NCBI RefSeq assembly: GCF_047496725.1
Contig: NC_132979.1
Coordinates: forward strand, 4,853,501-4,917,500
Source: Anoplolepis gracilipes
Lineage: Eukaryota > Arthropoda > Insecta > Hymenoptera > Formicidae
Direction of reading: 5' to 3'
Length of the DNA: 64,000 bases
Below the pieces are notes generated by a model. The model did no database searches, was not told the origin of the DNA, and saw nothing but the letters and a program-made list of their open reading frames with translations. Numbering within the stretch: position 1 is the stretch's first letter; the number at the start of each line of letters is the position of its first letter. Below are positions 1-12,900 of this stretch, piece after piece. Both the position numbers and the translations under genes were made by a program.

Positions 1-2400
1 ATGGCTGTTGTAGCAAAGCGAAGTCGGTCGACGCTGCTTACTATCTAGCAATAAAAGCACTGTAAAGAACATTTAGTCGCAATGTTTTCATTCTGACGAT
101 TTTTTATGCCCATAGAAATGCATAGAATGGCTGCTAGTAAACCAGACAGAAAGACGCTTCATTAAGCCGCTCGCGTTCGCGAGAATATACTATATATATA
201 TATTTCTGAGCATTTTATACATTTTCTAAATGCGCCTCTTTCATATGTTGTTCAAATATAGCATACGACCGTATGTACTCTTCATTATGAAAAATATCAG
301 CGAGACCAAAAGAATATAAAGCACCAGTTTTACGAGCGTTACGCTTTTCGCAATTGCATAAATTATGTTCGCTTGCCTCCGTAAAAATTTATTACGCTCA
401 ACAAAATTAAATTCATATTCATAAATTGTTGAAGAAATGAAATACACGATCGATTTTTATGTTTCCAACAATTCTTCATTATCGATTACGTAAACGTTTC
501 GCGTTTGTCCTAATGATTGAAAGTTTTTGACACTATACTCCCAATTTTTTCGCGCCGGATTTCATATAATTTGGCTGACACAATATTCTCTCAACAAGAT
601 TTCAACGGTATCCGCGGAATTCATCGTCGAATAATATTTTGGTTTTACGCTTCGCTTTTTTTCAATATCGTGCAAATACAAAGGCCGGTGCCGGGAATTT
701 ACAAATTATGCGTCTTGCATTCAACGCGAAATTAATTCAACGCGGAATGGCACGTAAAAGTGTTTTGGCGCTGTCCTCGAATTTTTTCATTGTGTTTCAA
801 GAACGGTCGGTGAACAATGTCAATTATTTTATGCAAACGTCGCGATTTCGTAATTTTCCGCCCGTATATCGATCAACACAATTGCCATTGTGTATGTTTA
901 CGAAAACTTTTTTCTCGTTAAAATTTACATTTGCTGAGCTATCTTTGTCGAACCGCAATGAGTTGCAGTTTGAAAAAATCGATGCTGTTGTGGTGAAAAA
1001 AGAAAAAAAGAAACACAAGGCTTAAAAAGAAAAAAAGGATTTTACTTTATTCAGTCGTTGATGAACGATTCGATTAATTTCACTTCAAGTGCAATGTGAT
1101 ACAACGATTCGTGAGGAAACAACTTTCGGGTAAACGCGACCACGGGCTGTACTAAACTTGCATTCGATCGGAATGATCGTAACACTTCGACAGCAAATTC
1201 AGACTAGAACGAATCGAAAGCGGAGATAGGCTCGCATCCGTGAAAATTCGACGGGATAGGCGAATACGTTTTTTCTCACTTCTTTTTTTCTGATGATGTA
1301 TAGTGATAAACGATGTAAATTTTTTTGGATAGAGCAAGAGAGGGAGAGGTAGTTTCTGCGGTACCTTCGTCACGACAGAAACAAATTTCGCATGGTCGAC
1401 ACGCCGGGCTCGAAAAACCCGGACAGTCCGGGTTCTCTTTGCAATTTCTCTTTTTACTCTCTGACCAGTTTCCGGTTTCTTTTTTCTCTCTTTTGTCTCG
1501 TTCTCCTTTTAAAACGTCACACATTCATCAAACAGATCAAACAACGTTTTGAATCTCAATTTTTTTAAATAATTTTTTTATTTAAAGCAACTTATGTATT
1601 TTACTACATCACGCATTACATTATTCGATTATAGGCAGTCTTAAACTATATATATAATTTCAATCCATCTCTCTATCATAATTTTTAATAAATAAAAATA
1701 TTTCTAAAAGAGAGGAAATTGACACAGTAATATAAAAATATATCAAAATATCAAAATTTGATTTTTAAATAAAGAGCAAAAGTTATTTCCGAAGTTATTC
1801 CTCGAGCATTTACTATTTCGTAGATTTGTGATCTCACCGTCTATTCCACGATATGGCAGTTTCGTCTGTTCGATAGTATACAGTGCTTTATTCTGGACAT
1901 ATCTCATCACTCGCGAGTGATTCACGCGTTCCGGTCAAGAATCGAAAGCCGCGAGCGATAGCCAAAATTGCGGACGCGTTATTTTTTTCGGGAGAACCTA
2001 TTCATATCGTAGCATCTGTCGTTCTGAAATCGACTTCCTCGTTGCCGAAAAAAAGGAAAAAAAAAAAAGAGAAAAAGAAGTTCGCATTCATATAACGATT
2101 TAATTGATCTCGAAGACCGCGAGTGGAAGTGCTTGTTGAAGGGTATTGTTTCGGCATCGATTGATTCCTGACAATGTGATAAAACGATGCCTCCTGTGAT
2201 AATGCTATTTTTCTTTCGTGGACCAAAGTTGAGGTGAGGCATTTTGCTGATTTATACATCGATGAAATTCAGACAATTTTATTGAAATTGCTGAATCAGA
2301 CAAATTAGTGTCGCTCATGTCATTTCAGAGTGCGGCAAAACTTGATAAACGAGGGAATGCGTATTTTACATAATTCGTGTACGAATTATAATGTACATAA

Positions 2401-2518
2401 TTAAACCGTTAATTGGAACGTACAGATTTAATGGTGGACCAGGAGTGGCAGAAACGTGAACGAAATCAGTAAGTGTGTTATCGTGAAAGGTTGGACTGTA
2501 CCATGCGTGGCTTTTATC
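2401..2518. repeat. Diverged direct duplication, copy A
   Basis: Shares an ordered series of blocks with copy B at 3447-3560: TTAAAYCGTTAATTGGARCG near the start, GGCAGAAACGTGAACGAAAT in the middle, TGTGTTAT, then GCGNGGCTTTTA at the end. Small indels and substitutions lie between blocks. There is no shared open frame, so this is non-coding duplication or two copies of a short repeat. Confidence 0.75.
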
Positions 2519-3446
2519 ACTTAATTGCTTATTAACGTACGAATCATGAAAATCGTTTGAAAAGATGTATACACCGGCGGTAATAATAATAGTAATTTTT
2601 GACGTAAATTAGTATTTAACTTGTTTTTTTTTTTTTTCAAGTACTTATAATTAATAATTAAAGCCGTCGGTTGATTAGAAAAATTCATAAAAATAAATTT
2701 TCATTATATTTTTGAAATAGATATTACTTTGAGAGAAATATAATTTTCGATATAATCCACGGAATATGTCTGGTATTTTTTTTTTTTCTGCAAACGTACG
2801 TGATAGTTTATAATTTACATATAACAAAATATTGAAAAATATGGTAAAATATTGTAATTGAAGAGACATGTCATGTAATATCATTATTCGTATGTGCACA
2901 GAACAATAAAACACAGAACTGAATGCGGATATAATTAAAAAGTATATTCGAGAGAGAGCGCACCCACAAGACACGAATTAATGGCGCGAGGATGTGCGAA
3001 ATGGTTGCTGGTGGACAACTATTTTACAATAAAACAGCACGCCACGCGGGCGTTACCGAAATAGTTTATCGCGCGTCGCTATACATAAATATCCTATAAT
3101 GGCAGATATTGTTGGCGGTAACTCAAACAGGCAGACGGGACTCTCTATTGGACGTTCGTGAATTAACGGGACGCTGGGATTTTTTGTGTAACAAGACAAT
3201 ATTATACGGTATAATTATCAATTTCGCTAAAAATTTGGAAAATCTAAATAAGAGAGATTTGAGATAAAATTAATTAAAAAACTAACCAAGTACAAGCTTA
3301 CTAATTGTAAGTAACTCAAGGAAGTTTGTTGCAAAATTTCGATAATAAATATATTTAAATAATACAAAAAAAATTATACACGTAAATAAAAAATCAAAGT
3401 GATGCATGTAAATGCAAAGCTGCATCACTAAAATAAGCAAAAGAAA

Positions 3447-3560
3447 TTAAATCGTTAATTGGAGCGTACAAATTTAACCAGAAACGGCAGAAACGTGAAC
3501 GAAATCATTAATTGTGTTATTTTGTAAAAAGAGTAACTGATCACGCGCGCGGCTTTTAAT
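3447..3560. repeat. Diverged direct duplication, copy B
   Basis: Second copy of the block at 2401-2518, in the same orientation and about 1.05 kb away, ending roughly 100 bp from the donor of the Beat exon at 3658. The longest identical core is GGCAGAAACGTGAACGAAAT. Both copies carry TTAAT-type homeodomain-like cores, which is compatible with a duplicated intronic regulatory element but proves nothing. Confidence 0.75.
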
Positions 3561-3657
3561 TTTTATTTAATTTTTTTAATATTGCGTTTCTAATACTGAA
3601 AACTGCACGCGAATCTTTTCGATTATCTGATATTGTTAAGAGATGATAGATACTTAC

Positions 3658-3796
3658 GAATCACCGTCAGATTGGCCGTCTGATAAGTGGTAGCGAAGGA
3701 TGGCGCCTCGGTGGAAACTTCGCATTTGTATTGGCCCGAGCTTTCTAAGACGAGATCCTTCAATTTTATCGATTTCTTTTCGCTGTTCGGTCTTGT
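3658..3796 (-). CDS. beat: Beaten path (Beat) family Ig protein, exon with C-terminal half of first Ig domain
   Basis: Internal coding exon of 139 nt on the minus strand. The acceptor is TATTCTTTCTGCCCACAG, a strong pyrimidine tract, and the donor is ATTC followed by GTAAGTA (3657-3651). It starts in phase 0, exactly matching the phase 0 donor of the exon at 16417, encodes 46 residues and ends one base into a codon (phase 1). Residues 18-25, ESSGQYKC, are the F-strand motif with the second Ig cysteine at 25; in the joined product the cysteines are 69 residues apart, normal for a V-type fold. CEVSTEAPSF matches the Beat consensus CEVSxxAPSF. NLT at 42-44 is a potential N-glycosylation site. 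The following exon, expected to hold the second Ig domain, should lie left of 3658. I looked for cysteine-centred Ig motifs there on the minus strand and found none, so it is probably outside the window. Confidence 0.88.
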
Positions 3797-4181
3797 CTGT
3801 GGGCAGAAAGAATACGGAAATGTATTTGCTTTGCTAATGGAGGATTTTTGTCGCGGCAGGGACGTGATGTCATCGTCTAGCGACGGATCTACACTTGGAT
3901 TCCATTCGAAGTTAGGACTTACCTCACGCGACTGTATACGTATAAATGTATTTTGCGCGCAATCAATATTATTTCCGAGACAATCAACGCTTGATTGTAT
4001 TTGCAAGTTAATGGAATTTCCGGAAATAATGGAAAATTCAATTTTTCGAATCGAGAATGATTATAATCAAGTTTGTAATATACGTATGTATATACGTTTC
4101 AAAGATTTAATGTCAAAATTATAATTGTAAACAATGAAAAATTACAAGAAATATCAAAAATATATAAAAATTTATAAAAAT

Positions 4182-4238
4182 AAATTATATAAATTATATA
4201 AATTATATAAATTAAATAAATTATATAAATTATATAAA
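4182..4238. repeat. 9-bp AT-rich minisatellite
   Basis: About six tandem copies of AAATTATAT, one of them altered to AAATTAAAT. It lies about 390 bp inside the intron from the acceptor of the exon at 3658-3796. Confidence 0.8.
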
Positions 4239-7200
4239 AATTTTCCATTTTCTCTTTTTATACAAGACATTAAATGCTAAACTTTACGTTAAGCACTTTT
4301 ATTCTCCGAAGTTTATAGAGAAAGATGTAGTTTACATAATTGTTCCATTCAATTGTCCAAGCTGTCATATATTTTGTATTTCGGCCTTGCTAGATTTAAT
4401 TAGATTCTGTCTACCGTGTGTCTCTATCTGTCACGTTAGCTTGCCGTTGCTCGAAGAGTCATGTTGTCGCTATCAGAATGGCGGTTGCATTGTCTTCGCG
4501 AGCCATGCATCGTCATCCTCCACGTGCGACTTCATTGATAGCGGGGATGGAAGGAGCGGGGTGTTTGCGGCTTATCGATAATTCATGGCCCGTTACCGAA
4601 GCCCGAGACATGGCTTCGGCTACTCGCATTAGGTTCGATTAGGTACATCCGCGGTCCAATTAGCTCTCCACGTATGCGACGACGAAGCCGACGCGGCGCG
4701 ACGACGCGGGTCTCCAGCTCCGTTAACATTTATGGGAAATTGAGCATCCGTATCGATCACCGAACACCGCCGGAGATTTCGCATAGGCGAGCCGATATTC
4801 CGATACTTGCGAATCCCGATGAGGCTTTGATCGATTCGCGACTTGGTTTGTCGGATAATGAATATTTAATATCGTGGCTTATGAAGGGCCGAGAATCTAA
4901 TTAACTCTCGATTCTAGAATCTCTATTTAATCCTCATAGTACCCACTTAAGTTCGAATTCAAATCTAATCGCAAGAACGTAATATAATATAATTACATTA
5001 CTCAAATTTGACTATAATAAATGTGGATAAAATCTAATTAAAATTAAATATTCCATAATTATATGGATCGATTCTTGATTCTGTTAATCCTTTCATTTTT
5101 TTCAAATAATAATAATAATATATTATATTATATATTATATACTAATTATGTAATAATATATTATACAGTTTTTAGATATTTTTAGATTCAATACATTTAG
5201 TCGCGTCATAGTTGCATCAAGATTTTAGATTTTTTTCATCAAATAGAATTCGAGATAACTCTCTCACAGAGTAAGGGACAAGGGGCGCGAGGAAAAAGTG
5301 GATTATTGACGCGGCCGCTTTCAATTTGGTCGTCAGGACGCGCGAAGCTGCGCCGCATCTGGCTTGCTGCCGCGCATCCGATAAAAGCCGTCTTTTTCGT
5401 AATTTCCGGCTACATTAAAGGTATCTTCGACGATCACGTCGTCGATCTTCCGATATTCTGATAATCCACACGATCGCAGACGCTAAGGAAAATTGCCGCT
5501 GATAGTGACAGACGTGCCGCTTTCTCAATCGACGATCCGGATGGCTCGCGGTGACGGTTAATTAAAGTGAATTAGAAACTTTCGTTCGTCTCTCGCTCGA
5601 GAGAAGATAGATAGGAAACTGACTAATTTAATCCATGTGGTATATGCCATCACAATCGTAATCGGCGTTAAAATAATTGCTACACATTGAAAAAATTATA
5701 TTTTCGAAATACCTAATAAGCCTTTTTAATAAATATTCTTAATGAATAATGATATTTTCTTTTTTATGTGACATTTTTTGGAATATATCTTACCTTTAAA
5801 TTAAGTAAAAACTGTATATTTAACTTAAAAAAATAACAAAATTTTAATAAATAGTAATAATAACAATTTTTTTGTAAATTTGTTTTTTGTTATCATTGGA
5901 ATTAATAATTTCAAATATTAAGTAATATAATGGTAAGAAAATATTCTATTCAATCTATATTCTTACATATTAAAATGTCTGAGACTACTCTACTCTTTAG
6001 AGGATTTCTCTCAAGCTAAGAGGATCCTTTTGGATCGCTTATTTTAAAGAAAGATATAAGATAGAAAAAGATAAATGAAATATTTTTAAGATGAGAATAT
6101 AATTTTTTCCGTGTCACATTTTGTTTCGTAGCTAACAATAAGTTCTATAAGTAATGGTTTCATTAAACAATTTATGAATGCAAGTATGAATCTATATTAA
6201 TTTAATATATATTTATTGCGCGAAAGGGGGGAACATCTAAAAAAGATAAAAATTTCTTTAGTGTTAACAGTTTATAGCGTTAATAGAATAATCCAGGAAT
6301 TCATTAAAACAAATAATGTTTCATAGCTCGGAAATAAAATTCGCAAGATTGCAGTTTTTTTACAATTTTCGTCAACTTTTCAAAAGCGCAGAAATATAAT
6401 ACAAACAAACGCAAGTTTTTTTTCAATTTTGTTCCAAACTTTTCGGTTTGCACATCTACGAAAGGCGCCTAATACGTAGAAAAGTTTTTAAAATAGTAGC
6501 CGATGACTCGACGCGATAGATTATGTTTATGTAAATCACGGAACTTATTATGATCGTGGAGCGGAGAGGGAGGAATATTTTATCAGAATAACGTCAATAT
6601 TTAGATCGGTCGCTTCAACTCCGATTTGTTAAGCTATTCCAATAATCGCAGATAGAGTAATCAAAGGAGATTGACGATTCTAAATCGAATGTATGTAATT
6701 CATTTAACAAAACATATAAAATATAAAAAAAAAATTCCTAGGAAACACGTGTAGAAATAATGCATAGAAGTTCGAATGTTTCTTTAATAAGTACAAGCCA
6801 AAAACATAATTCATTTTTAATATCTTCTTCTTTTTAATTCTCTCTTCTTTTAAGGAAGAAATCGTGTCGCATTTTGCCGAGGATAAAATCTTCTCGAATA
6901 TAAAAGCGCAGCGATTTTACACGCACCCTGGAAACGGCCGGAATAAGATACCACGATATAGTACGAACATAAGACCCAATGTAATTCCTCAAAATGCGCG
7001 GTGGAGCTTACACATTTCGGAGAGCAGCGGATCTTAAATCCCCCGCGCGAGCGTCGCGACGCTTGGTGTCTTCTGGCGTAAGAAGAAAAAAAAAAAAAAA
7101 AAAAAAAATAACGAGGCCGACCGGAGACTCTCTCGCCGGTGTAATTTCCTCGAGGTAATAAACTAAAAGCATCTTTCCCGGTTGCCTTTCCACCGAATCT

Positions 7201-7975
7201 ACCGCCATCTCGACCGGCTTGACTCGACCCTGCTCGGCTCGGTTCGGCGCCGATCTTACTCGCTTTCTCTCTATGTTCAGGAACAAAATTACTTTTACCG
7301 GCGGATAGAAGCTCGAAATAATTCGAGGGTCGAACGAGGAAGCGAAGTCGAGGAACTTAGGCAAATTCGCTCGGAGCCCTTCTTGACTTCGTCCTTTAAG
7401 TTTCGAAATTGTACACCGTTCGCGTATTAAGAGATCCCTGTCGGGAGAGAGAGAGAGGGGAAGAGCATGAGGGAAACTACGCCAGCCCAGATCCTGAAAT
7501 AGGATACGAGGAGAAGAGGAGACGCGTCTCGAAGTTTTCGACTCCCTTGATGATACTGAGCTGTAAAATTAATCGCGCGGAGCAAGATTTAATGGCATAC
7601 TTTGTGGACGACAAAGATATCACGGGCAGTAATCAACCGGTCTCAATTACGTCATCTCATCAATGATTATTGATTAATTAATAATCTGAAAGTGAGGTTT
7701 CTGAAAATGATTATGAAAGTGATTATGAAATTATTAAATTATTTAAATTAAAAATGCTGTCGGTTGTAAATAAGTCAATTTATCTCCATTTTTTGAAGTT
7801 AGAATGTTTGCTATTTATTTATTATCTTTTAGATCAGATTTTTCATAAACGGTTAACAATAAAATATTATAGTCTTAGAAAAATAAATATTTCTTCTACT
7901 TTGTCTTTATTCATCGTATCGCATTTTTTCTACCAAAATAATCATAGTTATTATTCAAAAAATGTATCAAAAATT

Positions 7976-7978
<3 letters not shown>

Positions 7979-8023
<45 letters not shown>
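7979..8023. repeat. (AG)n microsatellite
   Basis: About 22 perfect AG units followed by AAAGAGGG. The Arg-Glu repeat frames across it are artefacts of the repeat. Confidence 0.95.
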
Positions 8024-8028
<5 letters not shown>

Positions 8029-8376
8029 GGCTTGTATGCCTTGTTATCGATGTTGTTGAGTATCTCTTGCGAGTTTCTTTGTACCGGCCGACAATCCACT
8101 GTTTCATCAATTGGATTTCTCAACTTCGTCTACTTACTTCTGTTGCGACCCCAAAAGAGGAGGCTTCAATCTCTCCGAGAGATAGACGGAAATTATACAA
8201 AAGGTTGCGTAACAATCAGCCTCTTCTCGGAGATGTACGAGTAGAAACGTGAGTGATGAGAGGAGGAGCGGTGTCCGGAAGTTAGCTGGATACAGACGCG
8301 AAAGTTTTCGAATCCCGGATAACGAGATGTTGATTCGCAACTTCTTACCGCGACTGCAAGTATAATACCTGAACAG

Positions 8377-8379
<3 letters not shown>

Positions 8380-8423
<44 letters not shown>

Positions 8424-8465
8424 AAAGAGAAAGAGAGAATAAACCTTGCGCGCGCGCGCGCGCGC
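8380..8465. repeat. Compound microsatellite: (AG)n, imperfect purine tract, then (GC)n
   Basis: Perfect AG dinucleotides run from about 8380 to 8419, decay into GAGAAAGAGAAAGAGAG up to 8437, and after a short spacer an 18-bp run of alternating GC occupies 8448-8465. Alternating GC is a Z-DNA-prone sequence. Nothing coding is implied. Confidence 0.92.
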
Positions 8466-9902
8466 ACGAGGAGCTCGAGTCTTCGCTAATTTACGTCGCC
8501 GAATGGAACTTTGGTTCATTCGATACAGGAAAGACACACTTCTAGGTACTTTGCGGAAAACGCGAGTGCCATGGCAATTTGTCTTTCGACCGCGAAAGAC
8601 GTTATTAAAGCGAAAGTAAACATCGACGTAATACGAATGAAATTGCGTTCTCATCGTTATTCATCGCTATTTTTTATTCTAATAATCTACCATCTGTTAT
8701 ACTGCAGTTATCGATGTTTTATTTACAAAAAAAAATTATTTATCTTTTGATTATAATTTCTGAAAATTAAAGATGGTGAAAAATTAAAGGGGACAATTTA
8801 AACGTACAATTTTATACTTAATATATACACGCGAATGTGTTAAAATATTTTTACTACTTTTACCTCCAACAAAGAGTAATCTCTTTAAAGGAAAGGGCGG
8901 AGCTTGAGTTAGCATTTGTAATACTATAACGTTATCCTACTCTTATTACGACACAGGATAATTACAGTTAGTTGACCGTAAACTCGAATTCCTTTCCTGC
9001 GCGGTCTAATGCCTGCGCATATACACTCAGCTTTATATTCAATTCTTTTTATTGCCGTCGTCAATGTGTCTTCCGCCGGCATTAATGCGAGAGGGAAACC
9101 CCCCTCTTCTTTTTCCAGGCTGCCTTTTAAAATGTACTTACGTACTCGTCTTATCCGGCGAACCACGAAGACCGGCGGGTTACATGGCGCGTTAACTTTG
9201 AATAACCTGTAAGCCGTCTTCTCTTCGAATCTTTATTCGTCGCGATGAGTTTCCGGGGGATAAAAGTCGCGCACGAATGAACGTCACAATGATTACGGCT
9301 GTTAAAACCCCGTGGCCGACAATAACGTATAATTGTAAGACCGCGATAGACGGACGTTAAACGCATCGCGACTGTTGCGGGAGCAATTGCTCGGGCGAAC
9401 TATCGATTTACATTTAATGAGAGGTTCGTCTGACTCGACGATTCAGAATCTGCACAGTGAAAATGTAGATAAGGGAGATTTAAGTATATACACATCTCTC
9501 TCTCATTCTGAAATCATACGATATATAGTGTTAAAAATTAATCCGACATTCTACATTACAGAATTTAATAAAAACTATTCTTATAACAGAATCTTCGTGT
9601 CAAATTCGCGACTAGAAATGATAAACGACTAATTCTACGAAAAAACGACTAATCTTTCCTCTTTTAATTTGCGACTAGCAAAAAAAAAAAAAAAAAAAAA
9701 GAAAAGAGAATTATGAGAGATAACGCGTTTGTGAAATTCAGGTCCGGCTCTCTCCTCCCTCTCCCTCCCTCTCTCATTCACTTTCATCTGCGTTGAATTA
9801 ACCTTCCCGCGGAATCCATTAAGCGCGTTCAAAACGACGTCCATAGACTCGTCGCTTAATGGATGGATACGAACGTGTAATGGATGTTGTTGGTTCTATC
9901 CG

Positions 9903-9929
<27 letters not shown>
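9903..9929. repeat. (CT)n microsatellite
   Basis: About 13 perfect CT units in the intron between the two Beat exons. Confidence 0.95.
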
Positions 9930-9933
<4 letters not shown>

Positions 9934-12900
9934 GGAGATTGGAGAGACGGCGAGACGACGCGCACGGCATCCCTTTGCATCCCTTCTCGCGAGACAGAAA
10001 AATCGAGACGGGCGAAACTTTGTGCACTTTAGAGGTAGATAGGTAATCTCGCGCGCCATCCCATGTGACGTTAAAACAGGATAAAAATCTGACGTTTAAT
10101 CAATCAGCCGCGAAGTAACAGTAATTTCTCGTCGTTCCTTCGTTAATGTAACGTCTCAGTTCGCCGTGTAATCGTCGCTGTTATTGCTGTCCTATTTGTG
10201 GGCGAACGTGGAGATGACACACTATTATGCCGCAATACATCGCGTTGATCATGCATCTCAGCGAAAGGGAACTGGTGAATAATATAGGCCGCGGACGATG
10301 ACGTTGTTAGATTTTACGGCCCTCGAGAACAGAGTGGAGCGGCGATTTATGAGGTGGAAGATCGCGGCTCGCGGCAGATTAGTCAGATTGTTTGGAAATT
10401 TTCCTTGGTCTCCTGCCAACCTCCGGAGGAGGGCCGACCTCGTCGCGGCGATCTCGAGCCTGGTGCAAGCTTTCGGTCGCTTCCTGTCCACGTAGCGATT
10501 GCTCGAAAAGTCGCTCTATTTACGAGTCACGCATGCGAAGCATATGCAAATATCGCGCGATAAAAGAACGAAGAAGGAGTCGAAGAAACGGTGGCGCCAT
10601 GTCAACGCTGTTCCTTGTTGATTTACATTCGTTACCTGGACTACATATCTGTGTATGTGTATGTGAAATACTTTTCGACTGGGCGCTCTAATGTAGTCTA
10701 GACAATATCTGACTTTCGATCGCGAGTTCAAAAGCAGCCACGATTTTAAATTTAACAGAAGATTTTACTTAAATTATATCCGTACCATTTCTCTTCATAT
10801 TTGAATTTCAATAATTTGGGTTAAATTTTTTTTCAACGAAACGATGAATAACCTAATCCGTCACTTCAACGTCACATTAAACTGAACGTTACGATAAAAT
10901 TTTTGGCGTTTAAATCGCTAATGATATGCTTGTGCGATTATCTTATCACGTTGTAAACGTTTGTGATGGACGCATACTGAGAATTTGACAGTTTAAACAT
11001 ATCATACAAAAATGTGAAAATAAACACAGTTTATTTTATGCTGCAGCCTCTGACGAATGTGACGTTCATTTTTGCTGTCATGCATATTTGTACTATCGCT
11101 AGTTTTATACGTTTAAATATTTCGAGCAAGCTTATACATCATGACCAAATGGAACATCTCTCTTCTCTTCTTTCCTTTCTTTCTCATTTTCTCGATGAAC
11201 GGCCGCGGTAGTATCTCGATATGTGACACGGTCGAGAGAACGGTAATGCGAAATAGCGACTGCATACAAATGAGGAATTTTGAAAGCAGGAATGCGTTAC
11301 GGCTTAAAACGGCTTTCCATTCCATTAGATGAATCGCGCGGATAATTAATGTAGTTACGGTTTCCCATGATATTCAATCCGCGGAAACTATAAAGCCGCG
11401 GCCAAATGTAATGTTGTCCAAAGATATTGAGTGCGTTTGCGATAGCATACTCGCGTTCGGTACACACAGCAAAATCGATATTAATAATCCTTTCACCATT
11501 TTCACATGTCATACATGTATAAATCTCAAGACGCTAATATAATCATATTTTCATCTATCAGTTTTTATACAATTTATGTGTCGCATCGATTCGTAGATTT
11601 TCTAAAAGCATAAAAAGAATATTTACAAATTTTTCATGAAATAAAAAGAATTAATCTTTCACTTCTGTAAACTTTACTTTAACATATATATAATTTCCTT
11701 TTTTAGTAAATATAAATATTCCCCTTTTTAAAGATTTCTCAGAAATTATAAATTAATTAATTAATCAATTAATGAAGAACTCAAGAGTATTTCTTTGTAA
11801 ATAGAGATTTAGATTCCTTTGAAAGGATTAAATTTTAAATTTAAAATCACGTGGCAGATTAAACGGAAAACGTATCAAGCATCGTTTCTATGCCACCATT
11901 ACCCGGTCATCCTTTCGCATCGAGAGATATATCTCGGCAAGGCAAAGTTCTGCTGGAACATCAAAAATTCGCGTGTTCCCCCGGGATGGGAGCTAAATCA
12001 TTTAAATTTCTGCGCAAACGACCGCGCGCGCATGCGGGTAAAACTCAGGCTCTCCCGACGGACGAAAGTTTAAAAAATGACTGGAGGGCAAAAGAGAGAG
12101 AGAGAGAGAGAAGAAAAAAAGAGCGAGGAAAGGGTATTATCCGGCTCGCGAATCGTCGAAAAGTTTCGCGTCGAGGGTGATCTCACCCGAAACTATCCTT
12201 AAACTATCGTCAAACTATCGTTGCTACTGACCTTGTTTTCGAGCAGCGTTGAGTATACGACGTGCCGAAAATCTTGTACGGAAGTTCGTCCCTTCTCGCG
12301 AGTATGTGCATTCGTACAAAGAAATTTCCATTTTAATAGTTCTGTTTGCTTTAGCTACTGTGCTGTGACGCAGCGCGACAGTACTTTGTCCCGGTTTGCA
12401 TTATTGACTGGAGACGTTGAAAAGTTCGTGATTTTCCAAAAGTGAACTAAAAATGAGCCTCAAACGTGCGTTACACTTTAACAAAATCTTATTATATCTT
12501 TATTTTATATAATTATTATATATCACATTAACTTTACATATTTCTTTGTTACATTAAAGTATGTGAAAAACGTTTTTTTCAAATTTTGTCAATGTTACTT
12601 TACATTTAGCTTTTGCAAAATAATAATGAGATATTCGCTATCTCTTCATACATATAAAGGTATTGATAGAAATATTCATAATATTCGCAATTTTAGTTCT
12701 TCATGTCTCTTTTTAGATTATCATGAATCAGTATTGACAAACTGATGTTTAAAATTCTGGTCGATTAATTATAAGTCAAAAGATATTTCCCACCGTACTG
12801 ATAATATTTTAAAAGAGAATTTACATTTTTATTTCACAATAGTGCAAGCTCGTTTTTGCTGATAGGGATTACCACCGATCGATGATAGCGTGTGCCGCGA

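Larger units (their letters stand above)
1..3657. other. Non-coding stretch left of the Beat exons, probably intron
   Basis: Starts directly after the GTAAGTA donor of the exon at 3658, so it should be the next intron of the minus-strand Beat gene. No exon resembling a second Beat Ig domain is visible. The only structure is a diverged direct duplication (2401-2518 and 3447-3560), a short palindrome with 9-nt arms at 2370-2389, and short A/T runs. The short open frames between 500 and 2250 are mutually overlapping on both strands. Confidence 0.6.

Noticed and set aside
7962..8252. Frames with Arg-Glu repeats, and similar Ser-Leu repeats near 18600.
   Set aside because: These are direct translations of GA/CT microsatellites.
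8134..8340. Minus-strand frame ending at CAGAAGTAAGTAG, which looks like a donor inside the Beat intron.
   Set aside because: No acceptor with a pyrimidine tract was seen upstream, and the peptide has no Ig or other motif.
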